Positions 1 through 8,028 of a DNA stretch of 64,000 bases are shown here, in pieces (position 1 is the stretch's first letter; the number at the start of each line of letters is the position of its first letter). The notes below the pieces were generated by a model. It was not told the DNA's origin and made no database searches. It saw nothing but the letters and a program-made list of their open reading frames with translations. The position numbers and the translations under genes were made by a program. Source of the DNA: Leucobacter luti (GTDB lineage: Bacteria; Actinomycetota; Actinomycetes; Actinomycetales; Microbacteriaceae); contig NZ_SHKI01000005.1 in NCBI RefSeq assembly GCF_004217175.1, forward strand, positions 434,001 through 498,000, read 5' to 3'.

Positions 1-302
1 CGCGAGAGCAGCTGCTGTTCGGCGTGGTCCGAGAGCCCGCGGCTCGCGTCTACGAGCGTGTCGGTGAGCCCGGCGCGCTGCAGCGAGGGCCAGAACCGGT
101 TGCCGGGGTAGGCAAACGGCGCGTTGACCGCCGCGGTCCACAGCCCAGGGTTCACCCCGACAATGAGGAGGCGGAGCGGCGGGGCCGTCGGATCCGTGGG
201 CAGCACGTCGTCGAGCGGGTGCGGGTCGTCTGTGGCGAAGCGGGGGAGGTCCGCTCGCGTCGGCTTCGCGCCGCCGAGCGGGGAGGGGCGGCGGGAGGAC
301 AT
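1..302 (-). CDS. mug: G/U mismatch-specific DNA glycosylase, 3' part cut by window edge
   Basis: This reading frame is open to the left edge, so only the first 100 codons are visible. It contains GVNPG at residues 49-53 and PGNRFWP at 66-72, the active-site and DNA-binding signatures of the Mug/TDG uracil-DNA glycosylase family. The family removes uracil or thymine mispaired with guanine and starts base excision repair. The first 40 residues are a poorly conserved basic and proline-rich extension. The ATG at 302 lies eight bases after a TAGGCT hexamer on the same strand and has no Shine-Dalgarno sequence, so the transcript may be leaderless. The C-terminal half lies outside the window, so completeness cannot be judged. 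Confidence 0.85.
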   Translation of the reverse strand, partial: MSSRRPSPLGGAKPTRADLPRFATDDPHPLDDVLPTDPTAPPLRLLIVGVNPGLWTAAVNAPFAYPGNRFWPSLQRAGLTDTLVDASRGLSDHAEQQLLS

Positions 303-309
303 GGCTAGC

Positions 310-315
310 AGCCTA
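310..315 (-). promoter_or_regulatory. -10 hexamer TAGGCT for mug
   Basis: TAGGCT on the minus strand ends eight bases before the first base of the mug ATG. It lies in the 30-base gap after the DUF4917 gene. No convincing -35 is seen. Confidence 0.45.
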
Positions 316-332
316 GCCGCAGGGCCTGCTGC

Positions 333-1355
333 CTACTCCCAGACGTGCGCGGAGTCCGCGTCGTAGAAGCTCACGCGAAGCTTGGGGGCGGCCGGGTTCA
401 TGCGTGCCCGGCGCTGTGCAAGCTCCCTGGCGCGCTCACGCACCGCGAGCCCATCTCCGTGCACGGACACGTACAGCGAGGTGATCCCGCTCTCCGGCGC
501 CGAGATGACGTCGAGGAGGTGTGCGTCGTTCTTTGAGAGCGAGAAGCCGTGTATGAACAGGGGACCCGTCGTGGTGCGCAGCAGGTCCAAGCACCTGCGG
601 AGGTAGTCGCTCTGGAGGATCCGTTCGAGCTTCTCCTCGGTGGTCCCCTCGGTGACCATCAGGGGGCGACGGTCTGCGCTCAGCCACTCGCGAATGTGCT
701 GCAGCATCGGCTTTCCGTACTCTCCGTATGCCTTTGTCAGAACCGCGCCGGGGAGGAGATGGAGCGCACCGTGGAGAAAGCTGACCCGCTGCTGCCGCTC
801 GGGGCTCCAGGTCAGCAACCCGTCAACCTTGCCAAAGCCGTCGGTGCGGGGAACCGGCAGGTCGTCTTGCGCGCCGGTGACTGCCCAGTATGTGAGCAGG
901 TCGTAGTTCGTGGTGAAGATCGCGGCGAAGTGCGAGAAGAACTCGCGCACGTGCCGCCGTCTGGCCTCGCTCAAGTCGTTTGCATGTCCCGGGTGCAGGG
1001 CGGTGAGGGCACCCGAGAGTGCGCGCCGCACCACGTGGGCGTCGCTTCTGAGTTTCTCGGGGGCATCGCTGCCGGGGGCGTAGAGCCGCACCAGCGTGGC
1101 CGCGCGCTCGATTCGACGAATTGCCGTCTCAAAGTCGTACGTTCCGATGACCTCCTCAAGCTGGCTCTTCGAGAGCGTCATTCCGGGAAACTCCGACTTC
1201 GCCCAGAGGGAGTCATACGTGAAGATCCGCGCGTCGTAGTCGATGCTGAATCCGTTGCCGAGGAGAATCGTGGGCTTCGCCGCTCGCGCGGGGGTCTCGG
1301 CTGCGGCTCCTGCGTGCGCGAGCGCCTCTGCGAACGTCAGTGGGTCTATACTCAT
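333..1355 (-). CDS. DUF4917 family protein, SIR2-like
   Basis: This 340-residue protein resembles the uncharacterised DUF4917 family. Its motifs recall SIR2-like NAD-binding enzymes: a glycine loop GNGFS at residues 33-37, FTTNYD at 147-152, an HG pair at 195-196 and HGFSLSKNDAHLL at 269-281. No signal peptide or membrane segment is present. The ATG is placed seven bases after a TACCGT hexamer, which suggests leaderless expression. It stands alone between mug and yceI. Sampled lines of the gene are about 57-68% G+C, somewhat below the nearby FUSC gene. The family match is by memory of its motifs. The idea of NAD hydrolysis or phage defence comes only from the SIR2-like motifs and is not shown. 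Confidence 0.75.
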   Translation of the reverse strand: MSIDPLTFAEALAHAGAAAETPARAAKPTILLGNGFSIDYDARIFTYDSLWAKSEFPGMTLSKSQLEEVIGTYDFETAIRRIERAATLVRLYAPGSDAPEKLRSDAHVVRRALSGALTALHPGHANDLSEARRRHVREFFSHFAAIFTTNYDLLTYWAVTGAQDDLPVPRTDGFGKVDGLLTWSPERQQRVSFLHGALHLLPGAVLTKAYGEYGKPMLQHIREWLSADRRPLMVTEGTTEEKLERILQSDYLRRCLDLLRTTTGPLFIHGFSLSKNDAHLLDVISAPESGITSLYVSVHGDGLAVRERARELAQRRARMNPAAPKLRVSFYDADSAHVWE

Positions 1356-1361
1356 GCCCTC

Positions 1362-1367
1362 ACGGTA
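1362..1367 (-). promoter_or_regulatory. -10 hexamer TACCGT for the DUF4917 gene
   Basis: TACCGT ends seven bases before the A of the start codon, the spacing expected for a leaderless transcript. Confidence 0.45.
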
Positions 1368-1459
1368 GTCAGCAGGTGAAATCGCCCGACGTTTCCGGGT
1401 CTGAGTTGAGTGCTATGCGGGCAAGATTCAGTGCAGAATCCACCGCTGCACGACTTTCG

Positions 1460-1473
1460 GGAAAAGTTTTTCC
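1460..1473. promoter_or_regulatory. A/T-rich near-palindrome upstream of yceI
   Basis: The 170-base gap before yceI is markedly A/T-rich for this genome and must hold its promoter. It contains ggaaaa-gt-ttttcc, a near-palindrome with 6-base arms, about 75 bases before the start codon. It could be an operator. No confident -35/-10 pair could be assigned. Confidence 0.3.
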
Positions 1474-1545
1474 AAAAACAAGGAATATCCACTTGCATGT
1501 ATCAGTTACACCTCTCAGACCCTCCCACTGAATGAAAGGCAACAC

Positions 1546-2103
1546 ATGAGCATCACCGCTGAGCAGATCCCCGGGTACCGCGTCGGAACCTGGACCATCG
1601 ACCCCACGCACTCCGAGGTGGGCTTCTCCGTGCGCCACCTCGCGATCAGCAAGGTGAAGGGCAAGTTCGAGAACTTCGACGCAACCTTCGTCACGGGCGA
1701 GAACCCCCTCGACACCACGGTCACCGCGTCCGCCGAGGTCGCGTCCGTGAACACGAACGAGAAGAATCGCGATGGCCACCTCCGCACCGGCGACTTCTTC
1801 GCCGCCGAGGAGTTCCCGCAGCTCACCTTCGTGTCGACCGGTGCGCGCAGCGAGAACGGCGACTTCGTCGTCGATGGCGACCTGACCATGCGCGGCGTCA
1901 CCAAGCCCGTCACCTTCAACTTCGAGTTCGGTGGCTTCGGCGAGGACGCATACGGCAACTACAAGGCTGGCTTCACCGCCACCACCGTGGTCAAGCGCGA
2001 GGACTTCGGCCTGAGCTGGAACGCCCCGCTCGAGAAGGGTGGCCTGCTGCTCGGCTCCGACGTCACCATCTCGCTCGACGTGCAGGCTGCGCTCCAGGCG
2101 TAA
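1546..2103 (+). CDS. YceI family lipocalin-like protein
   Basis: This 185-residue protein has the typical YceI layout. It opens with YRVGTWTIDPTHSEVGFSVRH near the N-terminus, then FDATF, then the RDGHLRTGDFFAAEEFPQ block, then MRGVTKPVTFNFEFGG, and it ends in a beta-rich region. YceI proteins form an extended lipocalin-like barrel that binds long isoprenoid or amphiphilic ligands. Here there is no signal peptide, so a cytoplasmic location is expected. The ATG follows an aaagg ribosome binding site at about 1534-1538. It is a single-gene unit, closed downstream by a strong hairpin. Its physiological ligand cannot be read from the sequence. Confidence 0.93.
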   Translation: MSITAEQIPGYRVGTWTIDPTHSEVGFSVRHLAISKVKGKFENFDATFVTGENPLDTTVTASAEVASVNTNEKNRDGHLRTGDFFAAEEFPQLTFVSTGARSENGDFVVDGDLTMRGVTKPVTFNFEFGGFGEDAYGNYKAGFTATTVVKREDFGLSWNAPLEKGGLLLGSDVTISLDVQAALQA

Positions 2104-2128
2104 CCGGGTCACGTCCGCGACGCGCGGA

Positions 2129-2171
2129 ACGCCAGTGGGGCGGGGCCGATTCGGTCCCGCCCCACTGGCGT
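2129..2171. terminator. Bidirectional hairpin between yceI and FUSC gene
   Basis: Arms 2129-2147 and 2153-2171 pair over 19 bp with one G-U wobble and a five-base loop (gattc). The genes on either side converge here, so it can serve both strands. Confidence 0.8.
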
Positions 2172-2228
2172 CTCAGCGCGGTGCGCACGCGGGGGAGCCG
2201 CTGCGCGCGTCACGCGGGCGGAGCCAGG

Positions 2229-3296
2229 CTAGTCGAGCTCGCCCGTGATGCGCCCGCGCACGCGGCGCAGATCCTCCATGAGCGAGCCGATGAGCACCCA
2301 GTGCTCGGGGTGCGGCTGCGGGATCGTGTACGGCTGGGTGAGCGCGGGCGGCTCGACCCGCTCGGGCAGGTCCGCGGTAATGTGCCCCAGCCGCTCAAGG
2401 TCGTGCGCCGCGCGGCGCATCTCCTCGACCATACCGATCACCGACGGATCGGTGACGAGTTCCGGATCGTAGAGGTCGGACAGCGCGCGCGCCATCCCGA
2501 TCACCTGAGTGACGATGCGCTGGAGCCGCTGGAACAGCTCGTCGTCCTCCGCGAGCCCGGCCGAGTGGCGCCGGCCGCGCGGGTTGAAGCGCAGGCTCTC
2601 GCGCGCCTGCCGCAGCAGCCCGTGCACGCGCTCGCGCTCAACCTGCAGGCTGCGGGCATCCGCCAGCATCTCCGCGAGCCAGGCGTCGTCGCGCGGCGCG
2701 TCGAGACCGTCCGCGATCCGGAGCAGCACGTTCGCCGAGTGCTGGGTGAGGTCCATGATCGCGTCGTGCACAGACGAGGTGCGCACGGGCGCGATGACGA
2801 GCGCGTTGAGCGCGACACCGATCACGGCTCCGATCGCGGTTTCGACGAGGCGCTCGGTGCCGTATTGCAGGTCGGTGCCGCCCAGGGCGATCATGAGCAG
2901 CGCGGTGATCGCGATCTGGTTCGTTGACGACGGCGTCATGCGCAGCAGCCAGCCCACCGCCATGGCGACCACGATCGCGGCGATGAACAACCACGACTGC
3001 TGGCCGAACAGTGCGCCGGCGCCGAGCGCCACCGAGATCCCCACGAGCACGCCAACCACGCGCTCGAGGCCGCGGGTCACCGACTGATCGACGTTGTCCT
3101 GCATGACGATCAGCGCGGCGATCGCGCCAAAGATCGGCAGCTGCTCCGGGAAGATGAGCAGGCAGACAAACCAGGTGATGATGGCGGCAGCCGCGCCCTT
3201 TGCAAGCTGGAACCAGGACGGGCGCACCGCGACGGTGAACCTCCCCGTGAAGTCGCGCTCGAAGCGGCGCCACGGCCGCGTGACGGGGCCCGTCAC
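2229..3296 (-). CDS. FUSC family membrane protein (aromatic acid exporter-like)
   Basis: This is a 355-residue protein. About six hydrophobic segments fill residues 25-170, including the stretch around PIFGAIAALIVMQDNVDQSV, and a soluble alpha-helical C-terminal domain rich in Arg, Leu and Glu follows. The layout matches bacterial FUSC/DUF939-type proteins related to aromatic carboxylic acid efflux pumps. The start is taken as the GTG at 3296 because it overlaps the stop of the upstream APP1-domain gene by four bases (GTGA), the junction style used throughout this window. A longer frame exists but would overlap that gene by about 60 bases. It is the last gene of a DedA-APP1-FUSC operon. The substrate is unknown. 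Confidence 0.85.
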   Translation of the reverse strand: MTGPVTRPWRRFERDFTGRFTVAVRPSWFQLAKGAAAAIITWFVCLLIFPEQLPIFGAIAALIVMQDNVDQSVTRGLERVVGVLVGISVALGAGALFGQQSWLFIAAIVVAMAVGWLLRMTPSSTNQIAITALLMIALGGTDLQYGTERLVETAIGAVIGVALNALVIAPVRTSSVHDAIMDLTQHSANVLLRIADGLDAPRDDAWLAEMLADARSLQVERERVHGLLRQARESLRFNPRGRRHSAGLAEDDELFQRLQRIVTQVIGMARALSDLYDPELVTDPSVIGMVEEMRRAAHDLERLGHITADLPERVEPPALTQPYTIPQPHPEHWVLIGSLMEDLRRVRGRITGELD

Positions 3297-4342
3297 AGCA
3301 CGCCCAGCTTCCGCAGCTCCTCCCGCAGCGTCGCCCCGTCGGGCCCGTACACCCACGGCACTCCGCTCGTGGTCCGGTTCAGCCGCGCCTTCGAGCGGCC
3401 ACCGGCGAGCACGGCCTCACCAATTGAGAGCTGCCGGATCGCGACAGCGGCGACGTTCTCCGGGTGCGCGGTGGCGAACTCGTGGTACAGCGACTCGTCG
3501 TGCTGGCCATCGTCGCCGATGAGCACCCAGCGCACCTCGGGAAACTCGGCGGCGAGGCGTTTCAGTTCCCGGCGCTTGTGCTCGGTCCCGCTGCGGAACC
3601 AGCGGTCGTGCGTGGGGCCCCAGTCGGTGAGCAGGAGCGGGCCCATCGGGTAGAGGTTGCGCGCCAGGAAGCGGCTGAGGGCCGGCGCGGCGTTCCAGGC
3701 GCCGGTTGAGAGGTAGACCACGGGGGAACCGGGGTGGTGGGCCACGAGGTGGTCGAGCATGACCGCCATGCCGGGGGTCGCGGAGCGCGCGTGCTCGTCG
3801 AGCACGAAGCTGTTCCACGCGGCCACGAACGGCTTGGGGAGGGCGGTGATGAGGATCGTGTCGTCCACGTCTGAGATCACGCCGAACTGTGCGGCGGGAT
3901 CGACGATGTTGACGGGCGCGTCGGCGGCCTCGCTCTCGCCGGCTCGGAGCGTGATCGTGTGCCAGCCGGGGGTGAGTGAGACCGGCACCATCGAGTCGAT
4001 GACCCCGCCACGGTCGGCGGTGACCTCGGCGACGAACTGGCCGTCGATGTGCACCCGCACCGGCTGATGCGGTACGGAGAGGCTCGTGAACGTGCGCCAG
4101 CCGCGCACACGGGACACCTGCGCCACGTCGGGCCGGAATCGGGTGTGCTCGCGCGTCTCCGGCTTGAGGTAGAGCACGCGGCCCAACACCCGCACCCACT
4201 CGGTGCTGCCGTACCCAATGTAGGGGATCACCGACGGCGTCTTGCCGCGGGATACCGCCCGCCGTGAACGGCGGGTGTGGATCCAGTCCTCCAGGCGCGC
4301 CGCGAACCGGGGTCGGGGGTCGGGCTGAGTTGCGGCAGTCAC
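3293..4342 (-). CDS. APP1 (DUF2183) domain phosphatase-like protein
   Basis: This 349-residue protein has an N-terminal beta-rich region, then a HAD-like catalytic core starting with DVDDT at residues 158-162 (the DxDxT nucleophile motif), a STGAWN segment near 205 and GDDGQHD near 273. These are the signatures of the APP1 phosphatidate phosphatase catalytic domain (DUF2183) first defined in yeast. In bacteria the substrate is not established, but a lipid phosphate is a reasonable guess. It sits between DedA (4-base gap upstream) and FUSC (4-base overlap downstream), which supports a membrane-lipid role. No membrane segment or signal peptide is evident. Confidence 0.88.
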   Translation of the reverse strand: MTAATQPDPRPRFAARLEDWIHTRRSRRAVSRGKTPSVIPYIGYGSTEWVRVLGRVLYLKPETREHTRFRPDVAQVSRVRGWRTFTSLSVPHQPVRVHIDGQFVAEVTADRGGVIDSMVPVSLTPGWHTITLRAGESEAADAPVNIVDPAAQFGVISDVDDTILITALPKPFVAAWNSFVLDEHARSATPGMAVMLDHLVAHHPGSPVVYLSTGAWNAAPALSRFLARNLYPMGPLLLTDWGPTHDRWFRSGTEHKRRELKRLAAEFPEVRWVLIGDDGQHDESLYHEFATAHPENVAAVAIRQLSIGEAVLAGGRSKARLNRTTSGVPWVYGPDGATLREELRKLGVL

Positions 4343-4346
4343 CTGT

Positions 4347-5033
4347 TCAGTCTAGGGCGTCGGCCCGTGCGGCAGCTTCGTGCGGCTCGGCCGCGTCGAC
4401 TTGCAGGTGGCCGCGCTCCCGACGCAGGAAAGCTCGCTTGAGCAGCCACAGGATCAGCACGATCGCGGCCGCTGCCCCGGCGAAAATGAAGCCGGCGCCC
4501 TTGACACGGCCGGCGAGCTGATCGTAGCCGGCGGCCGCACCGCTTCCCAGCGAGACCACGATGACCGCCCACACGATGCTCGCCGACGCCGTCCACGCGA
4601 GGAACTTGCGGTAGCGCATGCCCGCCATGCCCGCGGTGAGGGGGATCAGTGAGTGGAGCACGGGGAGGAAGCGGGAGAGGAACACCGCGGGGCCGCCGCG
4701 GCGTCCGAGGTAGTGGTCGGCGAGCTGCCACTTGCGCTCGCCGAGTCGCTGCCCGAGCTTGCTCGCGCGCAACCGCGGGCCCACCCAGCGGCCGAGCGCG
4801 AAGCCGATGCTCTCGCCAGCGACCGCGCCGAGCACGAGCGCGAGGATGAGCCAGCCGTATTCGGCGGGGCTCCCGACGCCGAGCGATGCGACGATGGCGA
4901 TCGTGTCCCCGGGCACAATCAGGCCAACGAACACCGAGGTTTCGAGCAGCATTCCGAAGCCAGCGATGAGGGTGCGCAACACCGGGTCAAGGTCGCGGAG
5001 CGCGGTGATCATCGCATCGAGCAGCTCGTCCAT
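4347..5033 (-). CDS. DedA family (SNARE-associated Golgi-type) membrane protein
   Basis: This 228-residue integral membrane protein carries typical DedA features: GLIVPGDTIAIVASLG in the first half, the G.LGY/FALGRW-like segment VAGESIGFALGRWVG, and the conserved FLSRFLPVLHSLIPLTAGMAGM block. DedA proteins are thought to move undecaprenyl phosphate or phospholipids across the membrane. The start is placed at the ATG at 5033, eight bases after TACACT and without a Shine-Dalgarno sequence. An upstream in-frame extension lacks membrane or family features. It is the first gene of the operon that continues into the APP1 and FUSC genes. It is divergent from cydA. Confidence 0.92.
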   Translation of the reverse strand: MDELLDAMITALRDLDPVLRTLIAGFGMLLETSVFVGLIVPGDTIAIVASLGVGSPAEYGWLILALVLGAVAGESIGFALGRWVGPRLRASKLGQRLGERKWQLADHYLGRRGGPAVFLSRFLPVLHSLIPLTAGMAGMRYRKFLAWTASASIVWAVIVVSLGSGAAAGYDQLAGRVKGAGFIFAGAAAAIVLILWLLKRAFLRRERGHLQVDAAEPHEAAARADALD

Positions 5034-5040
5034 TGGACCG

Positions 5041-5046
5041 AGTGTA
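5041..5046 (-). promoter_or_regulatory. -10 hexamer TACACT for the DedA operon
   Basis: TACACT on the minus strand ends eight bases before the DedA ATG, consistent with a leaderless first gene. Confidence 0.45.
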
Positions 5047-5152
5047 GCGAGCGAAGCCGAAGCGTTCCCGGGGAAAAGCTGACGATTCCCGGTGTCTTCA
5101 CCTCGCTTTTCCGCCGAAAAGGGAAGTCGCTCGACGTGAAGCAAAAACTTGC

Positions 5153-5181
5153 TTGACGTCAAAATTGATTCGCAGGATATT
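5153..5181 (+). promoter_or_regulatory. cyd operon promoter with palindrome over the -35
   Basis: TTGACG (5153-5158), a 17-base spacer and GATATT (5176-5181) form the best -35/-10 pair in the window. The -35 lies inside a perfect 10-base palindrome, TTGACGTCAA (5153-5162), a plausible operator. The predicted transcript carries about 130 bases of leader before cydA. That leader holds a short upstream ORF and two possible hairpins (tcgccg/cggcga and ggagtg/cactcc). Confidence 0.6.
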
Positions 5182-5188
5182 CACAGAC

Positions 5189-5263
5189 ATGTGTAGTCTT
5201 GCACTAACTGGTCGCCGACCGGTAGCTCCGGCGAGAATGACATCTCGTGGCGGATCTCACTAG
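5189..5263 (+). CDS. Short upstream ORF in the cydA leader (24 codons)
   Basis: An ATG lies eight bases after the -10 box of the cyd promoter, where a leaderless start would be. It opens a 24-codon frame beginning MCSLALTG and ending at a TAG 53 bases before cydA. The frame uses codons that are rare here (AGT, CTT, CTA). Leaderless short upstream ORFs are known regulators in mycobacteria. Whether this one is translated is inference, and it may be a chance frame. Confidence 0.3.
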   Translation: MCSLALTGRRPVAPARMTSRGGSH

Positions 5264-5316
5264 GGGAGTGTCTACCCTCTTGCTGGGGTGCGCACTCCTT
5301 CGTTCAGGAGCGATAC

Positions 5317-6759
5317 ATGAACGAATTTCTCGACGCGTTGACGCTGGCACGATGGCAATTCGGCTTGACAACGCTGTACCACTTCATTTTCGTGCCGTTG
5401 ACCATCGGGCTCAGCCTTCTCGTCGCGATCCTGCAGACCGTCTGGGTGCGGACCGGCAAGGTGAAATACCTGAAGCTGACGCGACTCTTCGGCAAGATCT
5501 TCTTGATCAACTTCGCGATGGGTGTCGTCACCGGCATCGTGCAGGAGTTCCAGTTCGGCATGAACTGGTCCGACTACTCGCGTTTCGTCGGCGATATCTT
5601 CGGTGCCCCCCTCGCGATGGAGGGCCTCATCGCCTTCTTCTTTGAGGCGACGTTCATCGGGCTCTGGATCTTCGGCTGGGAGAAGCTCCCCAAGAAGCTC
5701 CACCTCATGAGCATCTGGTTCGTCTGGATCGGCACCGTGCTCTCGGCGTACTTCATCCTCGCGGCGAACGCCTTCATGCAGAACCCGGTGGGGTACACGC
5801 TGAACGCGGAGCGCGGCCGCGCCGAGCTCGACAACATCGGCGACGTGCTCCTCAACCCGGTTGCCGTGACTCAGTTCCCGCACACGATCTTCGCGTCGAT
5901 CATGTTCGCCGGCGTGGTGCTCGTCGCGGTCGCCGCGTGGCACCTGCAGCGCAACCAGTTCGTTGACGAGATGCGCACCGCGCTTCGCTTCGGCGCCTGG
6001 GCAAACATCCTCGCGTTCGTGGGCGTCGGCCTCACCGGCCACTCGCTCGGCCTGGTGATGACGGAGACGCAGCCGATGAAGATGGCGGCCGCGGAGGCGC
6101 ACTACGCGACCTCGTCTGGCGCCGACGCTTCGTTCTCGATCTTCAGCCTCGGCACACCTGACGGCCTGCACGAGATCTTCTCCGTGCGCATCCCGTACCT
6201 GCTGTCGTTCCTGTCGACCGGCACCTTTGACGGCACCGTCGAGGGGATCAACGACCTGCAGGCGGCGTACACCGAGATGTACTGCGGCGACGCGAGCAGC
6301 GCGCTCACCTGCCCCACGGACGGCTCGTTCACCCCGATCATCTGGGTCACGTACTGGGCGTTCCGCTGGATGATCGGCCTCGGCGCCTTCGCCGCACTCG
6401 TGTCGGCGGTCGGCCTGTGGATCACGCGCAAGAACACCGATCTCCCCAAGTGGGTGTGGAAGGTCGCGATCTGGACCGCCCCGATCCCGATGCTCGCGTC
6501 GCTCGTGGGCTGGATCTTCACCGAGATGGGTCGCCAGCCCTGGATCGTGTTCGGCGTGATGACAACCGAGCGCGGCGTCTCGCCCGGCGTGCCTGGCTGG
6601 GCCGTGCTCGTGTCGCTCATCGTGTTCACCATCGTCTACGGCGCCCTCGCGGTCGTCGAGTTCAAGCTCATCGTGAAGGCCGCGAAGGCCGGACCGCCGG
6701 AGCTGGAGAAGGACGAAACCGGCGAACCCGACCAGCAGTCGCTGGCGACGGTCTACTAG
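5317..6759 (+). CDS. cydA: Cytochrome bd ubiquinol/menaquinol oxidase subunit I
   Basis: This 480-residue, largely hydrophobic protein starts with the conserved RWQFGLTTLYHFIFVPLTIG helix holding a haem-ligand histidine (His22). It continues with EFQFGMNW and GAPLAMEGLIAFFFEATFIG, and carries the GRQPW signature at 405-409. CydA binds the haems and oxidises quinol while reducing oxygen to water in the cytoplasmic membrane. The length indicates the short Q-loop form usual in Gram-positives. The ATG follows an aggag ribosome binding site. It leads cydABDC, with cydB 13 bases downstream. Confidence 0.98.
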   Translation: MNEFLDALTLARWQFGLTTLYHFIFVPLTIGLSLLVAILQTVWVRTGKVKYLKLTRLFGKIFLINFAMGVVTGIVQEFQFGMNWSDYSRFVGDIFGAPLAMEGLIAFFFEATFIGLWIFGWEKLPKKLHLMSIWFVWIGTVLSAYFILAANAFMQNPVGYTLNAERGRAELDNIGDVLLNPVAVTQFPHTIFASIMFAGVVLVAVAAWHLQRNQFVDEMRTALRFGAWANILAFVGVGLTGHSLGLVMTETQPMKMAAAEAHYATSSGADASFSIFSLGTPDGLHEIFSVRIPYLLSFLSTGTFDGTVEGINDLQAAYTEMYCGDASSALTCPTDGSFTPIIWVTYWAFRWMIGLGAFAALVSAVGLWITRKNTDLPKWVWKVAIWTAPIPMLASLVGWIFTEMGRQPWIVFGVMTTERGVSPGVPGWAVLVSLIVFTIVYGALAVVEFKLIVKAAKAGPPELEKDETGEPDQQSLATVY

Positions 6760-6772
6760 GAGGATCACGAAC

Positions 6773-7801
6773 ATGGAACTCACCACACTCTGGTTCTTCA
6801 TCGTCGGTGTCCTGCTCATCGGGTACTTCGTGCTCGACGGCTTCGACTTCGGCGTGGGCATCTCGCTGCCCTTCCTCGGCAAGGACGACACCGACCGTCG
6901 CTTGCTCATCAACACGATCGGGCCGGTCTGGGACCTGAACGAGACCTGGCTCATCGTGGCCGGTGCCTGCCTGTTCGCGGCGTTCCCCGAGTGGTACGCC
7001 ACGATGTTCTCCGGGTTCTACCTGGCGCTGCTGCTGATCCTCGTCGCTCTGATCCTGCGCGGTGTCTCGTTCGAGTACCGGCACCAGGGCAAGGGCCGCA
7101 ACTGGACCCGCTGGTTTGACCAGTTCATCTTCTGGGGCTCGGTGCTTCCGCCGCTGCTCTGGGGTGTCGCGTTCGCAAACCTGGCGCAGGGCCTGCCGAT
7201 CTCCCGCATGGACAACGGCGGCTGGCTGTACGAGGGAACGCTGCTCACGCTGCTCAACCCGTACGGCCTGCTCGGTGGCCTGACGCTGCTGCTCATCACC
7301 TTCACTCACGGGCTCGTGTTCGTGGCGCTGAAGACGGTTGGCGACATGCGTGAGAGCGCTCGTGCCCTCGCCACGAAGGTTGGTGTCGTGACGATCGTCG
7401 TGGGCGCCGCGTTCCTGATCTGGACGATCGTGCAGCACCTCGAGAGCGAGACCCTGTGGGCGATCATCGCCAGCTCGGCGCTCGCGGCTGTTGCGCTCAT
7501 CTGGGGCTGGCTCGCGAACTTCCGCGGTCGCGAGGGCTGGGCGTTCACCGCGAACGCCGCGGCGATTGCGTTCGCACTCCTCGCGATCTTCATGGCGCTC
7601 TTCCCGAACCTGATGCACTCGAGTCTCGACCCGGCATTCTCAATGTCGATCGAGGGTGCCGCGAGTTCGCAGAAGACCCTGGAGCTCATGACCTGGGTCG
7701 CCGTGTTCACCCTCCCGCTGGTGCTCGCGTACCAGGCCTGGACGTACTGGATCTTCCGGAAGCGTCTCTCGCGGGAGACCGTCGCGGCCGTCGCCCACTA
7801 G
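6773..7801 (+). CDS. cydB: Cytochrome bd oxidase subunit II
   Basis: This 342-residue, multi-membrane-spanning protein begins LWFFIVGVLLIGYFVLDGFDFGVG, the usual CydB N-terminus, followed by GPVWDLNETWLIVAGACLFAAFPEWYA. CydB pairs with CydA to form the bd oxidase. The start follows a strong aggagg site 13 bases after cydA, so the two are co-translated. Two hairpins follow the stop codon, so cydDC may be expressed at a reduced or separate level. Confidence 0.98.
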   Translation: MELTTLWFFIVGVLLIGYFVLDGFDFGVGISLPFLGKDDTDRRLLINTIGPVWDLNETWLIVAGACLFAAFPEWYATMFSGFYLALLLILVALILRGVSFEYRHQGKGRNWTRWFDQFIFWGSVLPPLLWGVAFANLAQGLPISRMDNGGWLYEGTLLTLLNPYGLLGGLTLLLITFTHGLVFVALKTVGDMRESARALATKVGVVTIVVGAAFLIWTIVQHLESETLWAIIASSALAAVALIWGWLANFRGREGWAFTANAAAIAFALLAIFMALFPNLMHSSLDPAFSMSIEGAASSQKTLELMTWVAVFTLPLVLAYQAWTYWIFRKRLSRETVAAVAH

Positions 7802-7811
7802 GGGGTCGCAC

Positions 7812-7845
7812 CCGCACCCGCGTTCGTTCGCGAGCGCGGGTGCGG
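7812..7845 (+). terminator. First hairpin after cydB
   Basis: Arms 7812-7822 and 7835-7845 pair perfectly over 11 bp around a 12-base loop. There is no T-tract. It may protect the 3' end or attenuate read-through. Confidence 0.5.
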
Positions 7846-7866
7846 TTCTCGCCGCGTATCTGACTG

Positions 7867-7899
7867 AAGCCCCGGGGCGCGCAAGCGGCCCGGGGCTTT
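7867..7899 (+). terminator. Second hairpin after cydB, with short T-tract
   Basis: Arms 7867-7876 and 7889-7898 pair perfectly over 10 bp, followed by a short TTT. It is more terminator-like than the first hairpin. The rest of the cydB-cydD gap (to 8028) shows only a possible -10, TAGACT at 7966-7971. Confidence 0.6.
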
Positions 7900-8028
7900 G
7901 TTCACTCGGCGGGCGATTCGCGGGGCGGCCCGGGGTTTCATCAGATGTATGACCCGCCGCTCCCGTAGACTCCCGGATAGCGCCCACTGGCCCCGTCCTC
8001 CTGCCCGTCTCGAATGCACAGGAACTTC

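Noticed and set aside
1497..1535. Twelve-codon ORF upstream of yceI
   Set aside because: The hexamer before it (GAATAT) is weak and yceI has its own ribosome binding site. It is not distinguishable from chance.
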